Assembly (NCBI RefSeq): GCF_000374645.1 | Contig: NZ_KB894817.1 | Span: 1-64,000, forward strand | From: Arhodomonas aquaeolei DSM 8974 | GTDB taxonomy: Bacteria; Pseudomonadota; Gammaproteobacteria; Nitrococcales; Nitrococcaceae | Length of the DNA: 64,000 nt | Reading direction: 5' to 3' | In this document: positions 23,775-33,056 of the stretch, in pieces | Layout of the letters: each line of letters starts with the position of its first letter | Position numbering within the stretch: position 1 is the first letter of the stretch | Position numbers and translations under genes: made by a program | Notes under the pieces: model-generated | The model's input: only the letters and a program-made list of their open reading frames with translations | Database searches by the model: none | What the model was told of the DNA's origin: nothing

Positions 23775-25433
23775 ATGCGTTTCCATCGTCCCCGTACCCG
23801 GCTCGGCACCCATGAGGTCGACAACCAGCCCTTTCCCCCGGACGACTACGATGCCTGGGCCACGGACCGGCCCCTGCGCCAGCACGTCGCCCGCCTGGCA
23901 CCGGAGTGGACGGCCTCCTCCCTCGCGGCGCTGGGCGAGGAGACCGGGCGCGGGTACTGGTTCGAGCAGGCCCGGCAGGCGGAGCGCCATCCACCGGAAC
24001 TCGTTGCCTTCGATAACGGCGGCCGCCGGGTGGACGAGGTCCATTACCACCCCGCCTACCATGCCCTGATGGCCCTCGCCATCGGCCACGACCTGCACGG
24101 GGTGGCGTGGCGACGGAACGAGGAGGCGGGCGGTCACGTCGCTCACGTCGCCGGGCTGTACCTCTTCACCCAGCCGGAACAGGGCGTGTGCTGCCCGGTG
24201 ACCATGACCCACGCCGCCGTGCCGGCGCTGCTCGCCGAGCCGGCGGTGGCCGAGGACTGGCTGCCGTGGCTGATGAGCACCCGCTACGATGCGCGCTCGC
24301 TGCCGGCCGGGGAGAAGGCGGGGGCGACCTTCGGCATGGCGATGACCGAGAAGCAGGGTGGCTCGGACGTACGCGCCAACACCACCCGCGCCGTCGCCAC
24401 CGGCGGCGACGGTGAGTACGCGCTCACCGGTCACAAGTGGTTCTGTTCCGCGCCGATGTCCGACGCCTTCCTCACGCTGGCCCAGGCCGACGAGGGGCTG
24501 ACCTGCTTTCTCGTGCCCCGCTGGCGGCCGGACGGAGGGCGTAACGGCATCCGGCTGCAGCGGCTCAAGGACAAGTGCGGCAACCGCAGCAACGCCTCCG
24601 CGGAGATCGAGTACGAGGACGCCTGGGCCCGCCGGGTCGGTCCGCCGGGCCGGGGCGTGCGCACCATCATCGAGATGGTGCAGCAGACCCGCCTCGATGC
24701 GGCGACCGCGCCGGTCGGCATGATGCGCCAGGCGCTGATCCAGGCGTGGCACTTCTGCCGCGCCCGGCGTGCCTTCGGCGCGACCCTCGCCGAGCAGCCG
24801 CTGATGCGCGAGGTCCTCGCCGACCTGGCCCTGGAGGTGGAGGCGGGGCTGGCGCTGGTCCTGCGCCTGGCCGCGGCGTTCGAGGCCCCGGCCGAGGCGG
24901 CCGGCGAGCGCCGGCTCGCGCGCCTGGGCACGGCGGCGGCGAAGTACTGGACCAACAAACGGGCGCCGGCGGTGATCGCCGAGGCCATGGAGTGTCTCGG
25001 CGGCAACGGTTACGTGGAGACCGGGCCGCTGGCGCGGCTCTACCGCGAGGCGCCGGTGAACGGCATCTGGGAGGGGGCCGGCAACGTGATCTGCCTCGAC
25101 GTCCGCCGGGCGCTGGTGGACGACCCGGAGGCGGAGACGGCGCTGCTCGCCGAGGTGGCGCCGGCGCGGGGGGCCGACACGCGCCTGGACGCCGCGATCG
25201 AGGCGCTGCCCGCCGAGTTCGCCGCGGTGCGCGAGGACCCGGCGGCGGCCCGCCGGGCCACGGGGGCGCTGGCCCTGGCCCTGCAGGCGAGCCTGCTCGT
25301 GCGTCACGCCCCGGCGCCGGTGGCGGAGGCCTTCTGCGCCACCCGGCTCGGCGGCGGTGGCGGCTACACCCTGGGCTGCCTGCCCGCGGGGGTGGATCGC
25401 GACGCCATCCTGGAGCGGGTCTGGCCGGAGTGA
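23775..25433 (+). CDS. aidB: AidB-like acyl-CoA dehydrogenase
   Basis: The 552-residue protein matches E. coli AidB (541 residues) in length and motifs. The FAD-binding region reads FGMAMTEKQGGSDVRANTT, followed by HKWFCSAPMSD, the helical segment RLKDKCGNRSNASAEIEYE and ECLGGNGYVETG near the catalytic region. AidB is an alkylation-induced flavoprotein that binds DNA and is thought to protect it or destroy alkylating agents. The divergent tetR/SMR operon shares its upstream region and operator, which suggests common control by a toxic compound. The AidB C-terminal basic domain is less Lys/Arg-rich here than I recall for E. coli. Confidence 0.85.
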   Translation: MRFHRPRTRLGTHEVDNQPFPPDDYDAWATDRPLRQHVARLAPEWTASSLAALGEETGRGYWFEQARQAERHPPELVAFDNGGRRVDEVHYHPAYHALMALAIGHDLHGVAWRRNEEAGGHVAHVAGLYLFTQPEQGVCCPVTMTHAAVPALLAEPAVAEDWLPWLMSTRYDARSLPAGEKAGATFGMAMTEKQGGSDVRANTTRAVATGGDGEYALTGHKWFCSAPMSDAFLTLAQADEGLTCFLVPRWRPDGGRNGIRLQRLKDKCGNRSNASAEIEYEDAWARRVGPPGRGVRTIIEMVQQTRLDAATAPVGMMRQALIQAWHFCRARRAFGATLAEQPLMREVLADLALEVEAGLALVLRLAAAFEAPAEAAGERRLARLGTAAAKYWTNKRAPAVIAEAMECLGGNGYVETGPLARLYREAPVNGIWEGAGNVICLDVRRALVDDPEAETALLAEVAPARGADTRLDAAIEALPAEFAAVREDPAAARRATGALALALQASLLVRHAPAPVAEAFCATRLGGGGGYTLGCLPAGVDRDAILERVWPE

Positions 25434-25514
25434 CGCCACGCGGCGCGTTACCGCCATCCGTGCCCGGTGGGCTATCCTTGCCGCTTTCTTTCGCCGGGAT
25501 CGGGAGAGGTGGAT

Positions 25515-26396
25515 TTGGAGAACGCAACCACGGTACACCGCCGGGGCATGCTGATCGCCGCGGCGGGCGCGCTGGTGCTGAGCTTCGATGCGGTGCTGGT
25601 CCGCCTGGCCGCGACGGACGGCTGGAACGTGGCGTTCTGGCGCGGCTGGGGCATCGCCGCGTCGATGGGGCTGCTCGCGCTGCTCCACCGTGAGCCCTGG
25701 CGCCCGGCCAATCGCCGCGAGGTGTTCGCGGCGCTGGCGGCGGCGGGGCTGTATGGCCTGAACACCGCGCTGTTCGTGCTCTCCGTCTCCCTGACCCGGG
25801 CGGCGAATACCGTGGTGATCCTGAGCTGCGCGCCGTTCTTCGCGGCGCTGTTCTCCTGGCTGTTCCTCGGCGAGCGCGTGCGCCCGCGGACCCTGGCGGC
25901 CATCGTCGTGAGCATCGCCGGTGTGGCGATCGTGTTCGCCGGCTCCGTCGGCGGCGGGACGCTGCTCGGCGACGCCCTGGCGATCGTCCTGTGTGTCTCG
26001 CTGGGCGGGGCGTTCACGGTGCTGCGTCGTTTCCCGTCGATTCCGCGTATCCCGCTGACCTGCGGTTCGGGCATGGTGGCGGGGGTGATGGCGTGGCCGT
26101 TCGCCGAGCCGCTGACGCTGTCGGCCGTGAGCTACGGCTGGCTGGCGCTCATGGGGCTGGCGCAGATGCCGCTGGCCTCGGTGCTGCTGATGACCTCCAC
26201 GCGCTACCTGCCCTCGCCGGAGGTGAGCCTGTTCCTGCTCATCGAGACCGTGCTGGCCCCGGTGTGGGTATGGGGCGCGGTGGGCGAGGAACCCCCGCCG
26301 CTGACCCTGGTGGGCGCCGTGCTGGTGCTCGGCGCCATCGCGGTGCACTCGTGGCTGTCGCTGCGCCGGGTGGCGCCGCTGCGCGCTACCACATGA
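25515..26396 (+). CDS. EamA/DMT-family transporter
   Basis: The 293-residue protein has ten predicted membrane helices in two homologous halves, the EamA arrangement. It opens LENATTVHRRGMLIAAAGAL and contains ANTVVILSCAPFFAALFSWL at the end of the first half. A TTG start at 25515 is chosen because GGAGAGG (25501-25507) is well placed. An ATG at 25548 would cut into the first helix. Its last 11 bases overlap the convergent yaiL-like gene. The substrate is unknown. Confidence 0.78.
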   Translation: MENATTVHRRGMLIAAAGALVLSFDAVLVRLAATDGWNVAFWRGWGIAASMGLLALLHREPWRPANRREVFAALAAAGLYGLNTALFVLSVSLTRAANTVVILSCAPFFAALFSWLFLGERVRPRTLAAIVVSIAGVAIVFAGSVGGGTLLGDALAIVLCVSLGGAFTVLRRFPSIPRIPLTCGSGMVAGVMAWPFAEPLTLSAVSYGWLALMGLAQMPLASVLLMTSTRYLPSPEVSLFLLIETVLAPVWVWGAVGEEPPPLTLVGAVLVLGAIAVHSWLSLRRVAPLRATT

Positions 26397-26934
26397 GGTC
26401 GTCCGGGATCGGGTGCTCCTCGTAGGCGGGATCGTCCGCGCCCTCGGCCGGGCCGCCACGGAAGGCGATGAGGAACGCCGCCATGGGCTCGATCCGGTCG
26501 GCCACCTCGGCGGGGATCAGCCGGTAGTGGCCGCGGGTGCGCGCGATCGCCAGCTCGCCCCGGGCGAGCTGTGCCTGCTGGGTGCCGGTGACGTACAGCC
26601 GCTTGATGCGCTCGCCGTGGGTGAAGTGGAAGGCCACGTCGGCATCGCGCTCGCTGCGGCGGATCTCCGAGTCGATCACCATCTTGCGCGCGGCCTTCTC
26701 GTCCGCCTGGCGCTTGCGCTCGGCCTCGCGCTCGCGGTTGAGGTCGCGGTCACGGGCGCGCTTGGCCTGGTCGTAGAGCTCGGCATGGGAGGCCGCGTCG
26801 CTCTTCGACGCCTGACGCTGGGATTTCTTTTTCTTGGGGCCCTTCTTGCGCCGCTTCTGGGACTCGACCCGCTGGACGTCCTCTTCCGAGGCGAGCCCGG
26901 ATTTCAGCATCTGCTCGCGCAGGGAGTTGCTCAT
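26386..26934 (-). CDS. YaiL-like DUF2058 protein
   Basis: The 182-residue soluble protein begins MSNSLREQMLKSGLASEEDV and carries a long very basic stretch (QKRRKKGPKKKKSQRQASK), then a charged helix rich in Arg, Glu and Lys. The C-terminal domain is compact (FHFTHGERIKRLYVTGTQQ). This is the pattern of DUF2058/YaiL proteins, found widely in gammaproteobacteria and reported to bind nucleic acid or nucleoproteins. The function is not established. It is transcribed towards, and slightly overlaps, the EamA gene. Confidence 0.8.
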   Translation of the reverse strand: MSNSLREQMLKSGLASEEDVQRVESQKRRKKGPKKKKSQRQASKSDAASHAELYDQAKRARDRDLNREREAERKRQADEKAARKMVIDSEIRRSERDADVAFHFTHGERIKRLYVTGTQQAQLARGELAIARTRGHYRLIPAEVADRIEPMAAFLIAFRGGPAEGADDPAYEEHPIPDDLMW

Positions 26935-27032
26935 GGCGAGACTCTTTCGTTCCGGTGACCGTGATGCCGACAGGTTACTAAGCCGGCGATCGGTGACGCC
27001 AGCCTTCGGTGTGCCGACGGGCGGCGGAGGCC

Positions 27033-27067
27033 GTGTGGGGCGGCGCGCCGTCGCGCCGCCCGCACAC
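27033..27067 (-). terminator. Hairpin downstream of gap
   Basis: A long GC-rich inverted repeat (GTGTGGGGCGGCGCG paired with CGCGCCGCCCGCACAC, one bulged base) begins two bases after the GAPDH stop codon. It lacks a T-run, so it may act as a transcription block or 3' stabiliser, not as a canonical terminator. Confidence 0.5.
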
Positions 27068-27069
27068 CG

Positions 27070-28524
27070 TCAGCTCCGCGGCAGGCGCGGGAAGTGCAGG
27101 CCCGCCATCTCCTGGGCGATGCGCATGACCTGGCAGCTGTAGCCCATCTCGTTGTCGTACCAGACGTAGACCACACAGTGGCGGTCCCCGGCGATCAGCG
27201 AGGTGGCGTCGATGACGCCGGCGTGGCGGGAGCCGACCAGATCGGTGGAGACGGCCTCGGTGGAGGCGGTGTAGTCGATCTGCTCGGCGACGTCCGAGTA
27301 CAGCGCGGCGTCGCGGAGGAACTCGCGCAGGCCCTCCTCGTCCACGGAATCATTGAGGGTGAGGTTGATCACCGCCAGCGAGACGTTGGGGGTGGGCACA
27401 CGGATGGCGTTGCCGGTGAGCTTGCCGGAGAGCTCGGGGAGGGCCTTGGCCACCGCCTTGGCCGCGCCGGTCTCGGTGAGCACCATGTTCAGCGGTGCGC
27501 TGCGCCCGCGGCGTGAGCCCTTGTGGTAGTTGTCGGTGAGGTTCTGGTCGTTGGTGTAGGCGTGCACCGTCTCGACGTGGCCGTGCTCGATGCCGTAGCG
27601 CTCGTTGAGCACCTTGAGCACCGGGGTGATCGCGTTGGTGGTGCAGCTCGCCGCCGAGAGGATGCGGTCCTCGGGGGTCATGTCCCGGTGGTTCACGCCG
27701 AAGACGATGTTCTTGAGCTCGCCCTTGCCCGGGGCGGTCAGGAGCACGCGGCCGGCGCCCGTGGCCTCGAGGTGGCGGGAGAGGCCGGCCTCGTCGCGCC
27801 ACTTGCCGGTGTTGTCGAGGATCAGCGCGTCCTTGATGCCGTACTCGGTGTAGTCGATCTCCGCCGGGTCGCTGGCGTAGATGACCTTGATGTAGTTGCC
27901 GTTCGCGACGATGGCGTTCTCTTCCGGCACGGTGAAGATCGATCCGTTGAAGGGGCCGTGCACGGAGTCGCGGCGCAGGAGGCTGGCGCGCTTGTCGAGG
28001 TCGTCGTCGTTGCTGTTGGGGCGCACGACGACGGCGCGCAGGCGCATCTTGTTGCCGGCGCCGGTCTTCTCGATGAGCAGCCGGGCGAGCAGGCGTCCGA
28101 TGCGGCCGAAACCGTAGAGCACGACGTCCTGGGGTTCGTTGAGCAGCGGGCCCTCGCGGTCGACGATGTCGGCGAGCTCCTCGCGCAGCCAGTCGGTAAG
28201 CGCCGGACGGGGCTCCTCGAGGCGGCCGTAGGCGACGGCGAGGCGGCCCAGGTCCAGTCGTGCCGGGGCCAGGCGCAGGGCGGTCAGCGCCTCCAGTACG
28301 GCGAAGCTGTCGCGGATGTCCAGCGCTTCGCCTTCGTACTGCTTGACGAAGCGGTGCGCCTTGAGGATGTCGACGGTGTTGACGTTGTTGAGCGGGCGGC
28401 CGTAGATGCGCAGGACCAGACCGCGATCGCGGTAGAGGCGGCCGATCATCGGCAGCATCTGCTCGGCGAGCTCCTGGGCCTGTTTCCACTGCTGGAGGTA
28501 GAGGTCGCGCTCGGTAATCGACAT
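27070..28524 (-). CDS. gap: Glyceraldehyde-3-phosphate dehydrogenase, long form
   Basis: The 484-residue enzyme is much longer than the usual 330-340. The NAD-binding fold begins only at about residue 133 (VVLYGFGRIGRLLARLL), after a helical N-terminal extension. The catalytic centre SAASCTTNAITPVLK and the active-site HAYTNDQN are intact, as is WYDNEMGYS near the C-terminus. It interconverts glyceraldehyde 3-phosphate and 1,3-bisphosphoglycerate. Long GAPDH proteins of this sort are known in Pseudomonas and relatives, where they may serve gluconeogenesis. The ATG at 28524 is used because the upstream leader is Ala/Gly-rich and unlike protein. The gene diverges from rarD. Confidence 0.88.
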   Translation of the reverse strand: MSITERDLYLQQWKQAQELAEQMLPMIGRLYRDRGLVLRIYGRPLNNVNTVDILKAHRFVKQYEGEALDIRDSFAVLEALTALRLAPARLDLGRLAVAYGRLEEPRPALTDWLREELADIVDREGPLLNEPQDVVLYGFGRIGRLLARLLIEKTGAGNKMRLRAVVVRPNSNDDDLDKRASLLRRDSVHGPFNGSIFTVPEENAIVANGNYIKVIYASDPAEIDYTEYGIKDALILDNTGKWRDEAGLSRHLEATGAGRVLLTAPGKGELKNIVFGVNHRDMTPEDRILSAASCTTNAITPVLKVLNERYGIEHGHVETVHAYTNDQNLTDNYHKGSRRGRSAPLNMVLTETGAAKAVAKALPELSGKLTGNAIRVPTPNVSLAVINLTLNDSVDEEGLREFLRDAALYSDVAEQIDYTASTEAVSTDLVGSRHAGVIDATSLIAGDRHCVVYVWYDNEMGYSCQVMRIAQEMAGLHFPRLPRS

Positions 28525-28829
28525 GGATCGTTCCCCTGGGTTGACTGGTGCATCCGCGGCGGCCGCAGTCCATCGACCCCGCCCGGGCATGGTCGCCCAA
28601 CCGCCTGATCGGCGCGGCGAATCCTACGATAAATCGAGGCGTTTGTCCCGCCCTCCCGGGGGACGATCCGACGACGGGGCCCGGGCGGGCCGGGGTGCGG
28701 GTGAGGAGCGCGGGCAGGGTCGCAAAACGTTCGCCCGGCAATTATCCTGACCGCTTCATGTCCAGGGGGCGTGCCGGTGCCTGCCATACCGGTGCGGGCA
28801 GCCACCCCATCCATTCGAGGAATCGCGAC
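28525..28829. other. Divergent control region between gap and rarD
   Basis: This 305-base space must hold the promoters of both genes. An A/T-richer island (ACGATAAATCGAGGCGTTTG, about 28627-28646) may be part of the gap promoter, and TTATCC near 28743 part of that of rarD, but neither has a convincing partner box. No operator, riboswitch or small gene could be supported. Confidence 0.35.
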
Positions 28830-29756
28830 GTGTCCGATACCCACCCGTCGGCCGGCGGCGTCGCAGCGGCACTGGGGGCGTTCGGCTTCTGGGGCGTGCT
28901 GCCGCTGTACTTCCATCTCATCGGGCCCGGTGTCCTGCCCTGGGAGATCCTGGTCCAGCGCGTGATCTGGGCGGCGGTGCTGCTCGCGGTCGTGCTCGCC
29001 ATGGCGGGGCGCTGGGGCCGGGTGTGGGCGGTCTTCGCGCAGCCGCACCTGCGGCGGCCGCTGATGGCGAGCACGGTGCTCATCGTCGCCAACTGGGGGG
29101 TGTTCATCTGGGCCGTCACCAACGGCCACGTGCTCGAGAGCAGCCTGGGCTATTACATCAATCCGCTGCTCAATGTCTTCCTCGGTTTCGCGTTCCTCGG
29201 TGAGCGGCTGCGGCGCTGGCAGATGCTGGCGGTCGGTGTGGCCGCGGCGGGCGTGATCCTGCGCGTGATCGCCTTCGGCTCGGTGCCCTGGATCGCGCTG
29301 GTGCTCGCCGGCTGCTTCGGCGGTTACGGGCTGATCCGCAAGCAGCTCGCCGTCGACAGTGCCACGGGCCTGTTCCTGGAGACGCTGATGGCCCTGCCCG
29401 CGGCGTTGATCGGTCTGGCCTGGATGTATGCCGAAGGACGCGCGCAGCTGTTCATCGCCTCGCCCGTCATCGACGTATTGCTGATCGGGGCCGGCGCGGC
29501 GACGGTGGTGCCGCTGGTGCTGTTCACGGCGGCGGCGCAGCGCCTCCGGCTGGCGACGCTGGGGCTGTTCCAGTACATCACGCCGACCATGCACCTGCTT
29601 ACCGGCGTGCTCGTACTCGGCGAGCCTTTCACCGGGGCCGACGGCGTCACCTTCGCCGCAATCTGGACGGGTCTGGCGGTCTACACTGCCGATACCTGGT
29701 CCGCCCAGCGCGCCGCCCGGCGGCGGCTTCAGCCGAGCAGCGCCTCGAGCAGGTAG
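28830..29756 (+). CDS. rarD: RarD-like EamA-family permease
   Basis: The 308-residue protein starts at a GTG at 28830 behind GAGGAA. RarD features include GAFGFWGVLPLYFHLIGPG, then EILVQRVIWA, and the middle motif ANWGVFIWAVTNGHVLESSLGY, which is very typical of this subfamily (NWxxYIWAVNxxHxxExSLGY). About ten membrane helices are visible. RarD proteins were annotated as chloramphenicol-sensitive proteins, but the transported substrate is unknown. The last 28 bases overlap the convergent pit gene. Confidence 0.87.
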   Translation: MSDTHPSAGGVAAALGAFGFWGVLPLYFHLIGPGVLPWEILVQRVIWAAVLLAVVLAMAGRWGRVWAVFAQPHLRRPLMASTVLIVANWGVFIWAVTNGHVLESSLGYYINPLLNVFLGFAFLGERLRRWQMLAVGVAAAGVILRVIAFGSVPWIALVLAGCFGGYGLIRKQLAVDSATGLFLETLMALPAALIGLAWMYAEGRAQLFIASPVIDVLLIGAGAATVVPLVLFTAAAQRLRLATLGLFQYITPTMHLLTGVLVLGEPFTGADGVTFAAIWTGLAVYTADTWSAQRAARRRLQPSSASSR

Positions 29757-30982
29757 AAGAACATCACCGAGAGGATCGCGCCGGCGGGCAGGGTGACGAT
29801 CCAGGACATGAAGATGTGGCCGATCATGCGCAGGTTGAGCGCGGCCATGCCCCGGGCGAGGCCCACGCCGAGTACGCCGCCCACCAGCGTGTGGGTCGTC
29901 GAGATCGGCAGTCCGGTGCCGGAGGCGAGGACCACGGTGGTCGCCGCGGCGATGGTGGCGGCGAAGCCGCGGCTCGGCGACAGCGAGGTGATGCCCTGGC
30001 CGACGGTCTGGATCACGCGCTGGCCATAGGTGATCAGGCCGATCACGATGCCGCCCCCGCCGAGCAGCAGGATCCACACGTTGAGGCTGGCCTTGGCGCC
30101 GACCTCACCGCTGTTGGTGACGATGCTCACCACCGCCGCCACCGGTCCCACGGCGTTGGCGACGTCGTTGGAGCCGTGGGCGAAGGCCATGGCGCAGGCG
30201 GTGATCACCATGAGCACGCCGAAGATCCGCTCGACGTTGGTGTAGTGAAAGTCGAGGTCCGCGTCCGGATCGATGTCCAGACGACGGATACCGGCAATGC
30301 CCACGAGCGTGACGACGATGCCGGCGGCGGCCGCGATCAGCACCGCGAGTGTCGGCGGGAAGGTGACCCCCACGTGCTTGAGGCCCTTGGTGATGGTCAC
30401 CAGTGCGACCACGAAGCCCACGCCGAACATGTACACCGGTACGTAGCGCCGGGCGTTCGCGAGCGGCGTGTGCGAGTCGAGTATCAGCCGTTGCACGGAC
30501 AGGAACAGCAGGAACGCGATGGTGCCTGACAGCAGTGGCGAGACCACCCAGCTCGCCGCGATGGACACGATTTTGCCCCACTGCACGGCGTCCGGGCCGA
30601 CGCCCACCGCGGCGAAGCCCACCACCGCGCCGACGATGGAGTGGGTCGTGGACACGGGCCAGCCGAAGTACGAGGCCACCAGCAGCCATACCGCCGCGGC
30701 GAGCAGGGCGGCGAGCATCCCGAAGACCAGGAGCTGGGGGTGATCGGCGAACACCGCCGGATTGACGATGCCCTTGCGCACCGTGTCAGTCACCGAGCCG
30801 CCGGCGAGCAGCGCGCCGGCGAACTCGAACACGGCGGCGATGACCACCGCCTGGCCGATGGTCATCGCGCGCGACCCGACCGATGTGCCCATGGCGTTGG
30901 CGACGTCGTTGGCGCCGATGCCCCACGCCATGAACAGTCCGAACACGGCCGCCAGCACGAGCAGTGTGATACCGAATTCCAT
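29729..30982 (-). CDS. pit: Low-affinity inorganic phosphate transporter (Pit)
   Basis: The 417-residue membrane protein carries both PiT signatures: GANDVANAMGTS in the first repeat and AHGSNDVANAVGPVAA in the second. The paired PVSTTHSIVGAVVG and PISTTHTLVGGVLG segments are also present. It imports phosphate (as a metal-phosphate complex) with protons. The PhoU-like gene 44 bases upstream on the same strand is its usual partner. The length is that of the short bacterial Pit form, lacking a long central loop. Confidence 0.95.
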   Translation of the reverse strand: MEFGITLLVLAAVFGLFMAWGIGANDVANAMGTSVGSRAMTIGQAVVIAAVFEFAGALLAGGSVTDTVRKGIVNPAVFADHPQLLVFGMLAALLAAAVWLLVASYFGWPVSTTHSIVGAVVGFAAVGVGPDAVQWGKIVSIAASWVVSPLLSGTIAFLLFLSVQRLILDSHTPLANARRYVPVYMFGVGFVVALVTITKGLKHVGVTFPPTLAVLIAAAAGIVVTLVGIAGIRRLDIDPDADLDFHYTNVERIFGVLMVITACAMAFAHGSNDVANAVGPVAAVVSIVTNSGEVGAKASLNVWILLLGGGGIVIGLITYGQRVIQTVGQGITSLSPSRGFAATIAAATTVVLASGTGLPISTTHTLVGGVLGVGLARGMAALNLRMIGHIFMSWIVTLPAGAILSVMFFYLLEALLG

Positions 30983-31026
30983 TGGGCCCCCGGGGATGGA
31001 AAGAGAAAACGGGTAGTTGGTTTCTT

Positions 31027-31704
31027 CTATCGAGCGAGCATGAGCTGCAGCCGGCTGCCGACCCGCTGGGAGCGGTCGGCGAGGCTGCCGATCCAGTCGA
31101 TGATCCGGTAGATGAACATCACGTGGACCGGCGGCAGCTCGTCCTCCAGGGCGAACACGGCGCGCCGCGTGGTCACCTGGAGGCGGTCGGTGTCGCTCTC
31201 GATGCGGTCGAGCTCGGTGAGCATGCCGTTGACGATGTCCACCTCGTGGCCGCGGAAGCCGGTCTCGAAGAGGTCGTCGAGCTCGTCGATGGCCTTGCGG
31301 GCCTGGCGGGTGGCGTCCACGGAGCGCTGCAGGAAGGCCTCCATGGGCTCGGCGACGGATTCGGGGAAGGTCATGCGCCGGCCGAGGATCAGCCCGGCGA
31401 TGTCCTTGGCGCGGTTGGCGACCTTGTCCTGCATGGCCAGGACCTCGAGGAGGTCGCGGCGGGCGACGGGTAGCATCAGGCCCTTGGGCAGCTGCAGGCG
31501 CAGCTCGTGCTTGAGGCGGTCCGCATCGCTCTCGATACGGCCGATGCGCTGCTGATGGGCCTCGGCGGTCGCCCAGTCCCCGGCCCGGACCGCGGCGAGG
31601 AACGGTGGGAGCTCCTCGACACAGGCGCTGACCTCCGCCATGTGTCGCTGCAGGGGGCTCACGGGGGATTTGCCGAAGAGCTGCGAGAAGAAGTTCGGCG
31701 CCAT
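31027..31704 (-). CDS. PhoU-like Pit accessory protein (TIGR00153/DUF47)
   Basis: The 225-residue all-helical protein begins MAPNFFSQLFGKSPVSPLQRH, which is the standard opening of TIGR00153 proteins. It contains acidic helix motifs RIESDADRLKHELR and ELDRIESDTDRLQ, spaced like the metal-cluster motifs of PhoU. Proteins of this family are encoded with Pit transporters and are thought to control phosphate uptake. The ATG at 31704 has GGGA at suitable spacing. Upstream ATG and ATG/GTG codons have weaker sites. It precedes pit by 44 bases and forms an operon with it. Confidence 0.88.
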   Translation of the reverse strand: MAPNFFSQLFGKSPVSPLQRHMAEVSACVEELPPFLAAVRAGDWATAEAHQQRIGRIESDADRLKHELRLQLPKGLMLPVARRDLLEVLAMQDKVANRAKDIAGLILGRRMTFPESVAEPMEAFLQRSVDATRQARKAIDELDDLFETGFRGHEVDIVNGMLTELDRIESDTDRLQVTTRRAVFALEDELPPVHVMFIYRIIDWIGSLADRSQRVGSRLQLMLAR

Positions 31705-31806
31705 GTGCGTTCCCATCCCGGCTTGTTCAGGGGAGGGTATGGTAACGCCGGTGCCATCGATTTGTAACATTCGCGGCCCGGCCGGCGGCCGGGCCGCGGG
31801 GCGGGC

Positions 31807-32436
31807 TCAGGGGCTGATGCGGTCGAGCGCCGCCGTGAAGCCCATCAGCGAGAGCGGCAGGTTGACCGTCTTGCCGTTGGGTACGCGGATACTGACCTGG
31901 GCCTTGGTGCCGCCCTTGAGCTTGGCGAGGAGCTCATCCTTGAGTGGCAGGTCCGCCCGGCAGCCCGCCTGGAAGCAGATCTGTACGGGGAAGCGGATCG
32001 GCTCGCCGCCGTCGATGCTCATCTGCACGCCCGGGGGCAGGTGGATGCCCAGGGGCAGCTGGAAGACCGCCACGGGGCCGTCGACCTGCTCCTGGGGTGG
32101 ATAGGCCACCGCCACCCGCATGACGAGCTTGTCGTTGTCGCTGCGGGTCACGCCCTGGAACATCTCGCAGCCGTTGCGCGGGCCGTTGTCCCCGAGTCCG
32201 CAGCGCACGCCCCAGTCCTCGAAGCGCTCGACGTTCTCCGAGTCGCCCTGCTGGCCCTGCGGCTGGCCCTGGGTGGTCTGCTGCGCGGTCTGGCCGCCGT
32301 TCTCGGCGGGTTTGAGGAAGTCGCTCTCGCCGCCGCGGCCGCCGTTGTCCAGCAGTCCGCCGCTCCCGCTCTGGGCCTGGGCCGCGCCGACCACGAGGAT
32401 CAGTGCCAGGCCGATGCATCGTTTGAGATAGCGCAT
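31807..32436 (-). CDS. Invasion-associated locus B (IalB)-like exported protein
   Basis: The 209-residue protein has a signal peptide (CIGLALILVVGAAQAQ) and then a low-complexity Gly/Gln-rich linker (QTAQQTTQGQPQGQQGD). An IalB-type beta domain follows, with paired Cys (WGVRCGLGDNGPRNGCEMFQ and PVQICFQAGCRADLPL) that probably form disulfides. IalB proteins occur in non-pathogens too and their role is unclear. GGAGCACC before the ATG supports the start. A neighbouring exported coiled-coil protein lies 75 bases upstream on the same strand. Confidence 0.75.
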   Translation of the reverse strand: MRYLKRCIGLALILVVGAAQAQSGSGGLLDNGGRGGESDFLKPAENGGQTAQQTTQGQPQGQQGDSENVERFEDWGVRCGLGDNGPRNGCEMFQGVTRSDNDKLVMRVAVAYPPQEQVDGPVAVFQLPLGIHLPPGVQMSIDGGEPIRFPVQICFQAGCRADLPLKDELLAKLKGGTKAQVSIRVPNGKTVNLPLSLMGFTAALDRISP

Positions 32437-32511
32437 GGTGCTCCGTTCGCTAGCTGAAGGTGATCGGTGGCCCTCCAGTGTAGGGCCTGCACTCCGGCCT
32501 GGCGAGGCCGG

Positions 32512-32982
32512 TCACTCCCGGGACATGTCGGGCTTGGGGGTTTCCTTCTCGGTCGCCTGGAAGTGCTCGCGCAGCTGGCGGTAGCTGTCTACGAAGCCCG
32601 TCTTCACGTCGTCCCAGGTCTCCGCCGAGCTTTCGCCCAGGCGGTCGAACGCGCGGCCGAGGTCCTCGCGCTCGTCCTCCAGGGCGCGCAGGCTTGCCTG
32701 CGTCTTCTCCCGTGTCGCCTCGCTCATCTCGGACCACTGCTCGTCGGCGCGCTCGCGCAGGTTCGCAATGCGTTTGTCCAGCGCGTCCATGAGCTCATGG
32801 GCCTTGGTCACCGCCTGGTCGCGCTTTTCCGCGGAGTAGCGCTGCAGCGCCTCCAGGTTGGATTCGCCGCCCTGCTCCATGGTGGTCTCCGCACCGTTGC
32901 CGGCGGCGCTGCCCTCCGCTGCGGCCAGCGGCGCGGACAGGATCAGTCCGGTGAGCAGGCAGGTGAACAGCACGTATCGCAT
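32512..32982 (-). CDS. Exported coiled-coil protein, function unknown
   Basis: The 156-residue protein has a signal peptide (YVLFTCLLTGLILSAPLAAA). The rest is nearly all helical and highly charged, with heptad-like runs such as ALDKRIANLRERADEQWSEM and ASLRALEDEREDLGRAFDRL. It resembles short periplasmic coiled-coil proteins often labelled as sll1863-like stress proteins, but no catalytic motif is present. The ATG at 32982 follows an AGAGAG ribosome site. It is transcribed in the same direction as ialB and selO. Confidence 0.65.
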   Translation of the reverse strand: MRYVLFTCLLTGLILSAPLAAAEGSAAGNGAETTMEQGGESNLEALQRYSAEKRDQAVTKAHELMDALDKRIANLRERADEQWSEMSEATREKTQASLRALEDEREDLGRAFDRLGESSAETWDDVKTGFVDSYRQLREHFQATEKETPKPDMSRE

Positions 32983-33056
32983 GGTCACTCTCTCTTGGCG
33001 TTGGGCGATGTCTTCAGCGTTGGGGGCGGGCGGCGCGAATGCAAGCCGCCCGCGGC

